From Candidatus Marimicrobium litorale (GTDB lineage: Bacteria > Pseudomonadota > Gammaproteobacteria > Pseudomonadales > Halieaceae), in assembly GCF_026262645.1 (NCBI RefSeq), contig NZ_SHNO01000001.1, positions 2,232,001-2,296,000 of the forward strand: DNA of 64,000 bases. Reading direction: 5' to 3'. Numbering within the stretch: the stretch's first letter is position 1; every line of letters begins with the position of its first letter. Shown here one piece after another: positions 55,453 to 64,000 of the stretch. The position numbers and the translations under genes are program-made. The notes under the pieces were generated by a model that worked only from the letters and a program-made list of their open reading frames with translations, was not told the origin of the DNA and did not search any database.

Positions 55453-55722
55453 TTATCTACGCAGGCCAAGGCGCTTGATGAGTTCGCTGTAGCGTGTTGT
55501 ATCTTTGCGGCGCAGATAATCCAGCAATTTTCGGCGCTGGTTTACCATACGGATCAAGCCGCGGCGCGAATGATGGTCTTTCAGGTGGGTTTGAAAATGC
55601 GCTTGCAGCTGTTCGATATTCGCTGTCAGCAGTGCGACCTGAACTTCCGGAGACCCGGTGTCTCCCTCACCTACCTGATACTCTTTTACTATCTCTGCTT
55701 TCTTTTCTACATTTAATGCCAT
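55453..55722 (-). CDS. rpsO: 30S ribosomal protein S15
   Basis: 89 residues. [44 protein letters not shown] and [22 protein letters not shown] are textbook S15. Binds 16S rRNA central domain. Confidence 0.99.
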   Translation of the reverse strand: MALNVEKKAEIVKEYQVGEGDTGSPEVQVALLTANIEQLQAHFQTHLKDHHSRRGLIRMVNQRRKLLDYLRRKDTTRYSELIKRLGLRR

Positions 55723-55885
55723 TACTGCTTTCCTCTTTGAAAATCTGCCCCGGGCAAAATGATGCCCTTCGTTAAACAGCGAGCCTGACCGTGCAGATTT
55801 ACAGACAGGTTCGTATCACCACCCTGTGGCGACAGGTTTTACCGCAACGCGACGGCATGCTGCCGAGCGCGCCGGGGGCCACTGA

Positions 55886-56812
55886 CTAGTGGCCCACTAC
55901 CAGACGACGCGGCGCCACGCGCCCATCATCCAATATTTCTCCTACACCGAGGAACTCCCCGGTCTCCAACGCGACGCGCACAATACCATCTCGCGGCGCA
56001 TTTGGCACCATTACCGGTTGTCCCTGACGCATATAAAATCCCCCGGATTCGCTCAACTGCACAAGCGGTAGCTCACCCAGAGCCGCATCTGGCGGGGACA
56101 ATAGCCCATCCATCTCACCGAGCTGCTCCCGCGCTTTCAAGGCCTCCAGGGTACCCAGCGAGTGGCTGTGTTCGAGACCAAAAGGACCCGCTTTGGTGCG
56201 GCGCAGCGCGCTCACATGCGCGCCACATCCCAGAGCTTTGCCCAGATCCTCTGCCAGCGAGCGCACGTAAGTGCCCTTACTGCATTCCAGATAAATATCC
56301 ACTTCGGGCCTTTCGCCGCCTCGGAAGGCGTCGATACGCAGCGCGCTAATCACTACGCGACGGGCCTCACGCTCGACCTCTATGCCCTGCCGAGCCAGCT
56401 TGTACAGCGGCTGGCCATTTTGCTTGATGGCAGAATACATGGAGGGCACCTGCTCTATCTCACCTTCGAAGGCCCTCAGGGCCTGTGCCACGCCGGCCTC
56501 TGTAATGCCCTCAACACTGCGCTCTTGCAGAACCTCGCTGTCTGCATCTCCGCTAGCGGTGGCAACACCCAACACGAAGGTGCTTTGGTAGGCTTTGTCT
56601 GCGTCCAGCAAATACTGGGAAAACTTGGTCGCCTCGCCAAAACAGAGGGGCAACACGCCGGTCGCCAGGGGATCAAGGCTACCCGTATGACCTGCCTTGG
56701 CAGCAAAGTACAAATGCTTGGCCTTTTGCAGGGCCTGGTTAGAACTCAGACCCTGAGGCTTGTCCAGCACCAGGATGCCATCCACCGGCCGGCCACGCCG
56801 TCGCCTTGCCAC
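55886..56812 (-). CDS. truB: tRNA pseudouridine-55 synthase
   Basis: 308 residues. GILVLDKPQGLSSNQALQKAKHLYFAAKAGHTGSLDPLATGVLPLCFG carries the catalytic Asp in GSLDPLA. Modifies U55 in the T loop. Starts 2 bp after rbfA ends. Confidence 0.97.
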   Translation of the reverse strand: MARRRRGRPVDGILVLDKPQGLSSNQALQKAKHLYFAAKAGHTGSLDPLATGVLPLCFGEATKFSQYLLDADKAYQSTFVLGVATASGDADSEVLQERSVEGITEAGVAQALRAFEGEIEQVPSMYSAIKQNGQPLYKLARQGIEVEREARRVVISALRIDAFRGGERPEVDIYLECSKGTYVRSLAEDLGKALGCGAHVSALRRTKAGPFGLEHSHSLGTLEALKAREQLGEMDGLLSPPDAALGELPLVQLSESGGFYMRQGQPVMVPNAPRDGIVRVALETGEFLGVGEILDDGRVAPRRLVVGH

Positions 56813-56814
56813 CG

Positions 56815-57195
56815 TCAGTCCTCCGCCTCATGACGACCATCCGCACTAGCCGCGCGCTGGATCAAATCTTCCAAGTCCCTGCCACGACCAACACTGGAGT
56901 CAAAGTAAAACCGCAGCTGCGGCACACTGCGCATACTGCTGTCCCGGGACAGCTGGCTGCGAAGGAATCCCGCGGCCCGATTCAGAGCCTCGGTCGCCTC
57001 TGCAGCGTCATCGCTGGTATCACTGCCCAGAACCGTATAGTAGACCCGCGCGTGGCGGAGGTCGCGACTCACATCTACCCCCGTAACACTGACCATGCCG
57101 ACCCTCGGATCGCGCATCTCACGCTGAATAAGGGAGGCAAGTTCGCGTTGCAGGTGGTCCGCCACCCGTTCGGTTCGGGCGTATTCCTTAGCCAT
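56815..57195 (-). CDS. rbfA: ribosome-binding factor A
   Basis: 126 residues. RVADHLQRELASLIQREMRDPRVGMVSVTGVDVSRDLRHARVYYTV is the KH-like fold of RbfA, which binds immature 30S subunits. Tight operon between infB and truB. Confidence 0.97.
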   Translation of the reverse strand: MAKEYARTERVADHLQRELASLIQREMRDPRVGMVSVTGVDVSRDLRHARVYYTVLGSDTSDDAAEATEALNRAAGFLRSQLSRDSSMRSVPQLRFYFDSSVGRGRDLEDLIQRAASADGRHEAED

Positions 57196-57219
57196 TGGAA
57201 GTGCTCATAAGAATGCCGC

Positions 57220-59823
57220 TCACAGGGAGCGGGCAATCTCCTTGACCTCGAAGACCTCTATCAGGTCTCCCACTTTTACATCGGTGTAGTTCTTCACCCC
57301 GATGCCACATTCCATTCCGTTACGCACGTCGCTGGCGTCGTCCTTGAAGCGCCTCAAAGACTCCAGTTCGCCCTCGTAAATCACCACGCTATCACGCAGC
57401 ACGCGAATGGGCTTGGAGCGGTATACTGTGCCCTCCGTCACCATACAGCCCGCGACCTGGCCAAACTTTGGCGAACGGAATACATCGCGCACCTCGGCGA
57501 TGCCAACAATCTCTTCGCGCAGCTCAGGCGCAAGCATACCGGTAAGAGCCGCCTTCACATCGTCAATCAAGTCGTAAATGACGTTGTAATAACGCAAATC
57601 TACGGCCTCGCTCTCCACCAGCGCGCGAGCCGCGTTGTCGGCACGCACATTAAAGCCGAACACGACTGCACTGGACGTCACCGCAAGATTAATATCAGTC
57701 TCGGTAATACCACCAACCCCGCCGCTAACGATGTTCACTAACACCTCGTCATTGCCCAGATCCAGCAAGGCCGACTGAATCGCCTCCAGCGAACCACGCA
57801 CATCGGCCTTGATCACCACGTTGAGGGATTTTTTATCCATCGCCGTCATGTTTTCAAACATGTTGTCGAGCTTGGCCGCCTGCTGACGCTGTAACTTGGT
57901 ATTACGGCTCTTCTCCTGACGAAAGCCAGCTACTTCCCGAGCACGCTTCTCGCTTTCAACGACGGCAAAAATATCACCGGCTGCCGGTGTCGAATCCAAC
58001 CCCAGAATCTCGACCGGAATACTCGGTCCGGCAGTGTCGATCGGCACAGCGTTCTCATCTAACATGGCACGCACCCGGCCAAACTGCAGGCCCGCCAGCA
58101 CGATATCTCCCTTATTCAGAGTGCCGCTCTGCACGAGCAGCGAGGCGACAGGACCACGGCCCTTGTCCAGGCGCGATTCGATCACAATACCCTGTGCAGG
58201 CACATCCCGCGCAGCAGTCAATTCCAGCAATTCCGCCTGTAACAAAATGGCGTCTAGAAGTTCGGGAATACCCTCACCTGTTTGCGCTGAGACGTTGATA
58301 AACTGCACATCGCCACCCCAGTCCTCGGGAACGACTTCCTTGGCCGCCAGTTCACCCTTGATTTTTTCTACGTCGGCACCTTCCTTATCGATTTTATTCA
58401 CCGCCACGATGATCGGCACACCCGCCGCCTGGGCGTGATTAACCGCCTCCTCGGTCTGGGGCATAACGCCGTCGTCGGCGGCCACCACAAGGATGACAAT
58501 ATCCGTACTTTTAGCACCCCGCGCCCGCATGGCGGTGAATGCCGCGTGACCCGGTGTATCCAGGAAAGACACCATGCCGTGATCGGTATCCACATGGTAG
58601 GCGCCAATGTGTTGAGTGATACCACCCGCCTCACCGTCGGCCACCTGGCTTTTTCGAATGTAATCCAGCAGCGAGGTCTTACCGTGGTCGACGTGACCCA
58701 TCACTGTGACAACCGGAGCGCGAGACTCCTCGACACCTTCGTGCTGAGACAGGGTCTCTTCCAGGCTTTCCTCAAGCGCATCGGCGCTGACCAGCCTGAC
58801 CGCATGACCAAGCTCTTCTACAATCAGCGTTGCGGTATCCTGATCGATCATCTGATTGATTGTCGCCATCACACCGAGCTTCATCAGCTCCTTGATGACA
58901 GCACCTGATTTCACTGACATCTGCTGCGCGAGATCAGCTACCGAGATGGTATCGAGCAACTCAACCTCAAGAATTTTCTGCTCTGTCGGCATCTCAAAAC
59001 CATGTTTGGAGTGTTCCGCATGCGCTGACTTGAGCTTCTTGCGCCCGCCACGGCGACGCGTAATACCTGTTTCCGATTCGATATCTGCCAGCGAAAGGTT
59101 ATGGCTACGCTGCTTTCCGCGACCGGAGGGCGCATTACGGGCCAGCTTGCTGCGGGGCTTGCGTCGGTCTTCACTTTTGGGCTCAGTGTTCGGCGCCTCA
59201 TGCAGACGCTTGGGCCTCTTGGCACCGCTCTCTTTGGTGGTTTTGTTTTCTTCTACTGCCGCTTTGGCGTCGGCATCTGCCTTGCGTGCCTCAGCGGCGA
59301 CCTGACGCTCCGCGGCCTCACGCTCTTCCTGCGCCTTACGACGAGAGGCGGCACGTTGACGAAGTACCTCTGGATCAAGATTTGATTCGTCCTCCTCCGG
59401 CTCTTCCACCACTGGCTCGGGCACTTCTGGCTCCGGCGGCGCAACCTCAGCGGACTCAGGCACTTCAATTTCTTCCGCTTCCAGCGCCTCAATATCCTCT
59501 TCAGGCAGCTCGTCGGGATTGTCCGGATCTCGTTTCACGTAAGTGCGCTTTTTACGCACTTCCACATTGACTGTTTTCCTGCCCTGAGACCCGGAGGTCC
59601 GCAATGTACTCAGCGTTTTGCGCTTAAGCGTGATGCGCTTGGGCGCGTCAGCGGGCTCACCGTGACTGCGCTTGAGGTGTTTCAGTAATGTCTGCTTATC
59701 TTCGTCAGACACAGCCTCTTCGGCCGCACTATGGGGCAGCCCCGCCTCTTTCATTTGCGTCAACAGCCGTTCTGCGGAAGCGCCTACCACTTCAGCGAGC
59801 TGTTGTACCGTCACTTGAGCCAT
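57220..59823 (-). CDS. infB: translation initiation factor IF-2
   Basis: 867 residues. N-terminal IF2-N helix ([24 protein letters not shown]), a long charged linker rich in Glu, Arg and Lys, then GTPase motifs [22 protein letters not shown] and NKIDKEGAD, ending in the C-terminal IF2 domains. Delivers initiator tRNA; the gene order initiator tRNA-rimP-nusA-infB puts both partners together. Confidence 0.98.
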   Translation of the reverse strand: MAQVTVQQLAEVVGASAERLLTQMKEAGLPHSAAEEAVSDEDKQTLLKHLKRSHGEPADAPKRITLKRKTLSTLRTSGSQGRKTVNVEVRKKRTYVKRDPDNPDELPEEDIEALEAEEIEVPESAEVAPPEPEVPEPVVEEPEEDESNLDPEVLRQRAASRRKAQEEREAAERQVAAEARKADADAKAAVEENKTTKESGAKRPKRLHEAPNTEPKSEDRRKPRSKLARNAPSGRGKQRSHNLSLADIESETGITRRRGGRKKLKSAHAEHSKHGFEMPTEQKILEVELLDTISVADLAQQMSVKSGAVIKELMKLGVMATINQMIDQDTATLIVEELGHAVRLVSADALEESLEETLSQHEGVEESRAPVVTVMGHVDHGKTSLLDYIRKSQVADGEAGGITQHIGAYHVDTDHGMVSFLDTPGHAAFTAMRARGAKSTDIVILVVAADDGVMPQTEEAVNHAQAAGVPIIVAVNKIDKEGADVEKIKGELAAKEVVPEDWGGDVQFINVSAQTGEGIPELLDAILLQAELLELTAARDVPAQGIVIESRLDKGRGPVASLLVQSGTLNKGDIVLAGLQFGRVRAMLDENAVPIDTAGPSIPVEILGLDSTPAAGDIFAVVESEKRAREVAGFRQEKSRNTKLQRQQAAKLDNMFENMTAMDKKSLNVVIKADVRGSLEAIQSALLDLGNDEVLVNIVSGGVGGITETDINLAVTSSAVVFGFNVRADNAARALVESEAVDLRYYNVIYDLIDDVKAALTGMLAPELREEIVGIAEVRDVFRSPKFGQVAGCMVTEGTVYRSKPIRVLRDSVVIYEGELESLRRFKDDASDVRNGMECGIGVKNYTDVKVGDLIEVFEVKEIARSL

Positions 59824-59872
59824 TCAATACTCTCCTTGCAACCCTGTTTTCGTCATCCCGAAAAAGGGCCTG

Positions 59873-61375
59873 TTATTCTTCGGCCTCTGCCGCTTCGGCA
59901 AACCAAGGCGCTCTGGCGGTCATAATCAATTCACCGGCACGCTCTTCAGTCATATCCGGGATATCCATAAGATCATCAACGCCCTGTTCGGCGAGATCTT
60001 CCATCGTAACAATTGCGCGACCAGCGAGAATATAAGCGAGGTGGCGATCCATACCCTCCATCGTCAGCAGGTCTTCAGCCGGTTCATGCGAACCCAACTC
60101 TTCTTCTGAAGCAATTGCTGCCGTCAACAGGGCATCCTTCGCACGCGCCCGCAACTCTTCTGCAATTTCCTCATCGAAACCCTCAATCGTTGTCATCTCT
60201 TCCAACGGCACATAGGCCACTTCTTCCAGAGTGGTGAAGCCCTCCTCGACCAGAATTTCAGCCACGTCCTCGTCGATATCAAGGCTATCCATGAACACCT
60301 GTATCACCTGACCCGCCTCGGCCTCGTGCTTCTCGGCTGCATCCTCCAGACTCATGACATTGATCGTCCATCCCGTCAGCTGCGCCGCCAGGCGCACGTT
60401 CTGACCGGAACGACCAATGGCCTGCGCCAGGTTATCCTGGGATACCGCCACATCCATGGTGCCACTATCTTCGTCAACAACGATGGATTCGACTTCGGCG
60501 GGCGCCATGCCGTTGATCACCAACTGGGCGGGATTGTCGTCCCAAAGCACGATATCGACACGCTCATTGTCCAGCTCATTGGATACGGCCTGCACTCGAG
60601 AACCCCGCATGCCGACGCAGGCTCCAACCGGATCAATCCGCTGGTCGTTCGTCTTGACCGCGATCTTGGCGCGAGAACCAGGGTCGCGAGCCGCGGCGCG
60701 AATCTGGATGACTTCTTCAGCGATTTCCGGCACTTCGATTTTGAACAGCTCGATGAGCATTTCTGTGCAGGCACGGCTCAGAATCAGCTGGGGACCGCGG
60801 GATTCGGTGCTGATTTCCTTGAGGATGGCACGCACTCGATCGTTGACGCGAAATGTCTCACGACCGACAAGTTGTTCGCGCGGCAGCAGGCCTTCTGCAT
60901 TGTTACCCAGATCGACGATGACATTATCACGGGTAACTTTCTTGACTGTCCCCGCCACCAGATCATTAACGCGATCTATGTATTGTTCCACCACCTGTGC
61001 ACGCTCTGCATCGCGCACTCGCTGCACGATCACCTGCTTCGCCGTCTGCGCTGCAATACGCCCGAACTCCACGTTCTCGACATCGATCTCGTGAATATCA
61101 CCCGGCTTGAGGTTGACATCCTCCTCGATCGCTTCCTCGGTAGTAAACTGGGTGCCCAGCAGTGCGACTTCGTCATCGGGCACCACCAGCCAGCGACGCT
61201 TGGAAACATAATCGCCCGTTGTGCGGTCAATAGTGACCTGGATATCTGCTTCTTCGTCATAACGCTTCTTGGTCGCTGTCGCCAGCGCCAATTCAATCGC
61301 CTCGAAAATAATGTCCTCGGACACTCCTTTCTCGTTGGACACCGCCTCAGCAACCAACAGAATTTCTTTATTCAT
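59873..61375 (-). CDS. nusA: transcription termination/antitermination factor NusA
   Basis: 500 residues from ATG 61375 ([17 protein letters not shown]); two earlier in-frame Mets (at 61384-61387) are less likely. N-domain, S1 ([24 protein letters not shown]), two KH domains ([15 protein letters not shown] and [14 protein letters not shown]) and two acidic AR repeats at the C-end. Binds RNA polymerase. Confidence 0.98.
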   Translation of the reverse strand: MNKEILLVAEAVSNEKGVSEDIIFEAIELALATATKKRYDEEADIQVTIDRTTGDYVSKRRWLVVPDDEVALLGTQFTTEEAIEEDVNLKPGDIHEIDVENVEFGRIAAQTAKQVIVQRVRDAERAQVVEQYIDRVNDLVAGTVKKVTRDNVIVDLGNNAEGLLPREQLVGRETFRVNDRVRAILKEISTESRGPQLILSRACTEMLIELFKIEVPEIAEEVIQIRAAARDPGSRAKIAVKTNDQRIDPVGACVGMRGSRVQAVSNELDNERVDIVLWDDNPAQLVINGMAPAEVESIVVDEDSGTMDVAVSQDNLAQAIGRSGQNVRLAAQLTGWTINVMSLEDAAEKHEAEAGQVIQVFMDSLDIDEDVAEILVEEGFTTLEEVAYVPLEEMTTIEGFDEEIAEELRARAKDALLTAAIASEEELGSHEPAEDLLTMEGMDRHLAYILAGRAIVTMEDLAEQGVDDLMDIPDMTEERAGELIMTARAPWFAEAAEAEE

Positions 61376-61405
61376 CACTTGCATCACCCATTCCTTTACC
61401 GCGCT

Positions 61406-61861
61406 TTACACACGGACTTGCACTCGCGCCCGTTCAATTGTGCCGTGAGGTAGCAGGAACTCGTGGTCATCGACCTGCACCACGACGTCCTCGCCCTCAA
61501 TCCCTTTCAATGTGCCCTTGTACTTCCGCCGGCCCTCATAAGGGCTGCGCAACCGCAAATCCAATGTCTCCCCAACATAGTTTTCATACTGAGCCAGGGT
61601 AAACAGGACACGGTCCATGCCCGGGGATGACACCTCCAGGGTGTACTCTCCCGTGACCGGATCTTCAACGTCCATCACGCCACCGACCTGCTCACTGACA
61701 GCGGCGCAATCATCAACGGTTATGCCTGCCGGGTTATCGATGTATACCCGCACCACACTGTGGCGGCCCTGAGACAGATACTCTGCACCCCAGAGCTCGT
61801 AGCCCATTGCGGTGACCGTGGGCTCCAGCAATTCCATAATCTGCTGACTCTTGCTTGCCAC
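61406..61861 (-). CDS. rimP: ribosome maturation factor RimP
   Basis: 151 residues from GTG 61861, giving MASKSQQIMELLEPTVTAMGYELWGAEYLSQGRHSVVRVYID; this follows GGAGG by 11 nt and matches family length. An ATG at 61879 precedes the GGAGG and is less likely. Helps 30S assembly. Confidence 0.95.
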   Translation of the reverse strand: MASKSQQIMELLEPTVTAMGYELWGAEYLSQGRHSVVRVYIDNPAGITVDDCAAVSEQVGGVMDVEDPVTGEYTLEVSSPGMDRVLFTLAQYENYVGETLDLRLRSPYEGRRKYKGTLKGIEGEDVVVQVDDHEFLLPHGTIERARVQVRV

Positions 61862-61885
61862 CGACGACCGTTCCTCCATGTACGA

Positions 61886-61912
61886 AAAAGCCCCTGAAAA
61901 GGGGCTTTCTCA
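61886..61912 (-). terminator. terminator between initiator tRNA and rimP
   Basis: AAAGCCCCT/AGGGGCTTT stem with a TTTT/GAAA-type loop and TTTTT tail on the minus strand. It would end the tRNA transcript or attenuate entry into rimP-nusA-infB. Confidence 0.8.
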
Positions 61913-61950
61913 ACTTAGCATTGCCAGGCCATAACGCTGACAATACCGAT

Positions 61951-62027
<77 letters not shown>

Positions 62028-62229
62028 TCAAACTTCCTCGACCGCAACGAGCCCCTTGGCAAGTCACTTGTGAGCCCGTCTGGTTGTCGGGCCCCGTTTT
62101 CGAGGCTGTGCATTATAGGGAGGGGGTACCTACCGGTCAACCGCAAGACGAGGAAAAGCTGGCCTATCCACCCACAATCGCGTCATTTAACGGGTGCTCC
62201 CGCGAACCTGATGCGTTGTTGTCATAATC

Positions 62230-62258
62230 TTATTGACAATCATTCTCATTACGATTAA
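62230..62258 (+). promoter_or_regulatory. Fur-box-like site upstream of bfd
   Basis: TTGACAATCATTCTCATTACG resembles repeated NATWAT hexamers of Fur boxes. It precedes bfd by 40 bp, fitting induction in iron shortage. Confidence 0.65.
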
Positions 62259-62295
62259 TGTTGCGACTCTCTAACGGTATTACGGATTTCGACAA

Positions 62296-62499
62296 ATGTA
62301 CGTTTGTCTCTGCAAAGGTATCACCGACACCCAGATTCGCGAGGCAGTCCAGCAGGGTGCACACTCCCTCAAGGATGTGCGCAACACATTGGGGGTGGCC
62401 AGCCAGTGCGGCAAATGTGGCGTGCTCACGCGGGAGATACTGCGCGAAACCGTGCTGGATAACAGCAACGAGCAGGAGCTGTTCTACGCCCTCACCTAG
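62296..62499 (+). CDS. bfd: bacterioferritin-associated ferredoxin
   Basis: 67 residues. MYVCLCKGITD and QCGKCGVLTREIL carry the four Cys (CxC and CxxC) of the 2Fe-2S BFD fold. Reduces and mobilises iron stored in bacterioferritin. Upstream Fur-like box; bfr follows. Confidence 0.96.
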   Translation: MYVCLCKGITDTQIREAVQQGAHSLKDVRNTLGVASQCGKCGVLTREILRETVLDNSNEQELFYALT

Positions 62500-62603
62500 C
62501 CTGTTCGCTTGCCACTGCAAGCATCTCGCAACGACCTGATACAGCGAGGCTGACCCTCCCCCCCACACACGGCATTCGCAGGGCGACACAAGTGCGAATC
62601 GCT

Positions 62604-62630
62604 CTGATTTTCATTCTCATTAGTTCATAT
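62604..62630 (+). promoter_or_regulatory. second Fur-box-like site, upstream of bfr
   Basis: TGATTTTCATTCTCATTAGT shares the TCATTCTCATTA core with the site upstream of bfd, so bfd and bfr may be separately controlled by iron. Confidence 0.55.
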
Positions 62631-62707
62631 AAATCAATAGCTTATGATTGACGAAGCGCTGCGCTCGTCGCATACTTCGCATCTTTTCAGGCCGATGGAG
62701 TAGCATC

Positions 62708-63184
62708 ATGAAGGGCGACGCAACAGTCATTGAACATCTCAACAAGATCCTGGGCAACGAGCTTGTTGCGATCAACCAGTATTTCCTGCACTCGCGCATG
62801 TACAAAGACTGGGGCCTGAAGGAGCTGGCCGAACACGAGTACGAAGAATCTATCGACGAAATGAAGCACGCGGACAAGCTCACCGAGCGCATTTTATTTC
62901 TCGAAGGTTTGCCCAATCTGCAGGATTTAGGGAAGCTGCTTATCGGGGAAAATACCGCAGAAATGCTCAAGTGCGACCTGCAACTGGAAATGATAGCAAT
63001 CCCCGACCTCAGGGAGGCCATCGCCTACTGTGAGTCCGTAAAGGATTACGTGTCACGGGAATTGCTGGAAGACATCCTGGAGTCTGAGGAAGAGCATGTA
63101 GACTGGATTGAAACCCAGCTGGGCCTCATCGAAAAAGTCGGCCTGCAAAATTACCTGCAGAGCGCGATGGACGACGCAACCTGA
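62708..63184 (+). CDS. bfr: bacterioferritin
   Basis: 158 residues from ATG 62708 ([15 protein letters not shown]). Glu18, Glu51, His54, Glu94, Glu127 and His130-type ferroxidase residues fit [29 protein letters not shown] (heme-ligand Met52 region), LQLEM and [11 protein letters not shown]. Stores iron in a 24-mer with heme at dimer interfaces. bfd is upstream by 208 bp. Confidence 0.95.
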   Translation: MKGDATVIEHLNKILGNELVAINQYFLHSRMYKDWGLKELAEHEYEESIDEMKHADKLTERILFLEGLPNLQDLGKLLIGENTAEMLKCDLQLEMIAIPDLREAIAYCESVKDYVSRELLEDILESEEEHVDWIETQLGLIEKVGLQNYLQSAMDDAT

Positions 63185-63869
63185 AGAACTCCGCTGCGCA
63201 GCCATGCCTGTCAAACAGCTATTCGGCGCAATGTGGCGGAAAATGCCCAGTGTCTCCAGCACACCTCATGCTCAGCAATCGCTAAGGATGAGGTGTTTGC
63301 AAACGTGCGACCTCAATTACAGCTCCACCAAAACACCTGCAAATGAGGTCTGTTTTACGGGATCGCGCAGCATAACCCACAGGCACTCCGCAGTGAATGC
63401 AGGTGTTTTTTTGCAGATATCTCTCTCTTGCACAGCTGGGACACTGCCTAGTTGATAACACTTTTTCTTTCGGCGGTCGTTCCATCAGCATTAGGGCCGC
63501 AGCCCCTGCCGATCAGAGTGCAGCGGCAAAAAGACCGGGAAAAGAAAGCCACCACTTGGGGAAGTGGTGCAGAGATACGATCGGCTGCAACGACAGCGAC
63601 CTGCTCGAGCAGCACCAATGACGAAAACAAATTGACCGACTGTCTACCCGTTCCCGGGGAGCAACCGGGTCAGTCCTTTGCGGATTCTGGGAAGAGGGGG
63701 TAACAGACCTGTCGAGCGGTCAGCGCCTTGTGATCGATCATCGTGTGATTTCCACACCGCCCGCAGACTTTCCGGATCGCAAGCAGCAAAGCGTTAAGCA
63801 GGGCCCGAGCGTCAACACTAGATAAATCAAGCGCTCGGGTTGAGCGCCAGCGTTTGTCAAACAGTTAAA
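63185..63869. other. bfr to tRNA-Leu interval
   Basis: About 685 bp with no gene of recognised family. It holds a possible small zinc-ribbon frame on the minus strand (63282-63491), described separately. No other structure seen. Confidence 0.4.
63282..63491 (-). CDS. possible small zinc-ribbon protein
   Basis: 69 residues; RQCPSCARERYLQKNTCIHCGVP has C-x2-C-x10-C-x2-C, the layout of a zinc ribbon, near residues 17-34. No strong ribosome site and no family known to me. Start may be the third codon's Met. Could be chance. Confidence 0.4.
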   Translation of the reverse strand: MLMERPPKEKVLSTRQCPSCARERYLQKNTCIHCGVPVGYAARSRKTDLICRCFGGAVIEVARLQTPHP

Positions 63870-63955
63870 TGGTGCCGAAGGCGGGACTTGAACCCGCACG
63901 AGCAAAGCTCACTACCCCCTCAAGATAGCGTGTCTACCAATTCCACCACTTCGGC
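63870..63955 (-). tRNA. tRNA-Leu (GAG)
   Basis: 86 nt with long variable arm. Anticodon GAG in loop TTGAGGG between stems CTATC and GGTAG, acceptor GCCGAAG/CTTCGGC and encoded CCA. In Pseudomonas a Leu tRNA lies between secG and rimP, matching this place. Confidence 0.95.
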
Positions 63956-64000
63956 AATAAACCACTTTTCCAGTTAATCGAGTTTCGGCAGGTCATCTCC

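Overview
The window looks like chromosome of a marine gammaproteobacterium with Pseudomonas-like core gene order, most probably of the Halieaceae/Cellvibrionales type. This rests on gene order (argG / pyrC-rnt, dksA-gluQ, cbrA-cbrB-sRNA-pcnB-folK-dNK-panB-panC, initiator tRNA-rimP-nusA-infB-rbfA-truB-rpsO-pnp) and on protein resemblance by eye; no database search was possible. It divides into an accessory half (1 to about 21.6 kb) and a housekeeping half (about 25.8 to 64 kb), joined by a two-gene SOS operon.

Positions 1-21,450 are the cassette array of a chromosomal integron that runs off the left edge. About thirty small, mostly promoterless genes lie almost all on the minus strand, each followed by an attC-like imperfect inverted repeat (left ends like TAACGCC, right ends like CTTGTTA). 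The attC sites are clean near the integrase (17-21 kb) and degenerate farther away. Cassette products include GFA/CENP-V-like, SpoIIAA-like, EXPERA-like, two sulfotransferases, SnoaL/LEH-like, DUF2164, DUF2798, DUF805, DUF427, cupin, DUF202, DUF1772, PaaI thioesterase, SEC-C, DUF1330, an SMR drug exporter, DUF1254/1214, tautomerase, small lipoprotein, PH/GRAM-like and GNAT proteins. One gene, a SurE-like lipoprotein, runs the other way. A radical-SAM/SPASM gene is split exactly at an A AAA AAG slippery heptamer. A 5'-truncated crotonase fragment abuts an attC.

At 21.56-25.7 kb is the most striking locus. A 50-bp perfect palindrome contains a consensus LexA operator and the ribosome binding site of intI (integron integrase). 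intI is followed after 2 bp by dnaE2, the error-prone polymerase. Cassette shuffling and SOS mutagenesis therefore appear to be one LexA-controlled transcription unit.

From 25.8 to 64 kb the genome is ordinary: arginine, pyrimidine, pantothenate and folate synthesis, peptidoglycan recycling (mpl), PPi-dependent phosphofructokinase beside a pyrophosphatase, acetyl-CoA synthetase, the translation/RNA-decay operon and a Fur-box-preceded bfd-bfr pair. Notable items there are a DksA with a histone-H1-like KAP repeat tail at its N-terminus, an overlapping cbrX-cbrA-cbrB module followed by a sigma-54 promoter and a CrcZ-like Hfq/Crc-titrating RNA made of two similar modules, and an initiator tRNA whose 1:72 mismatch reads U:U.
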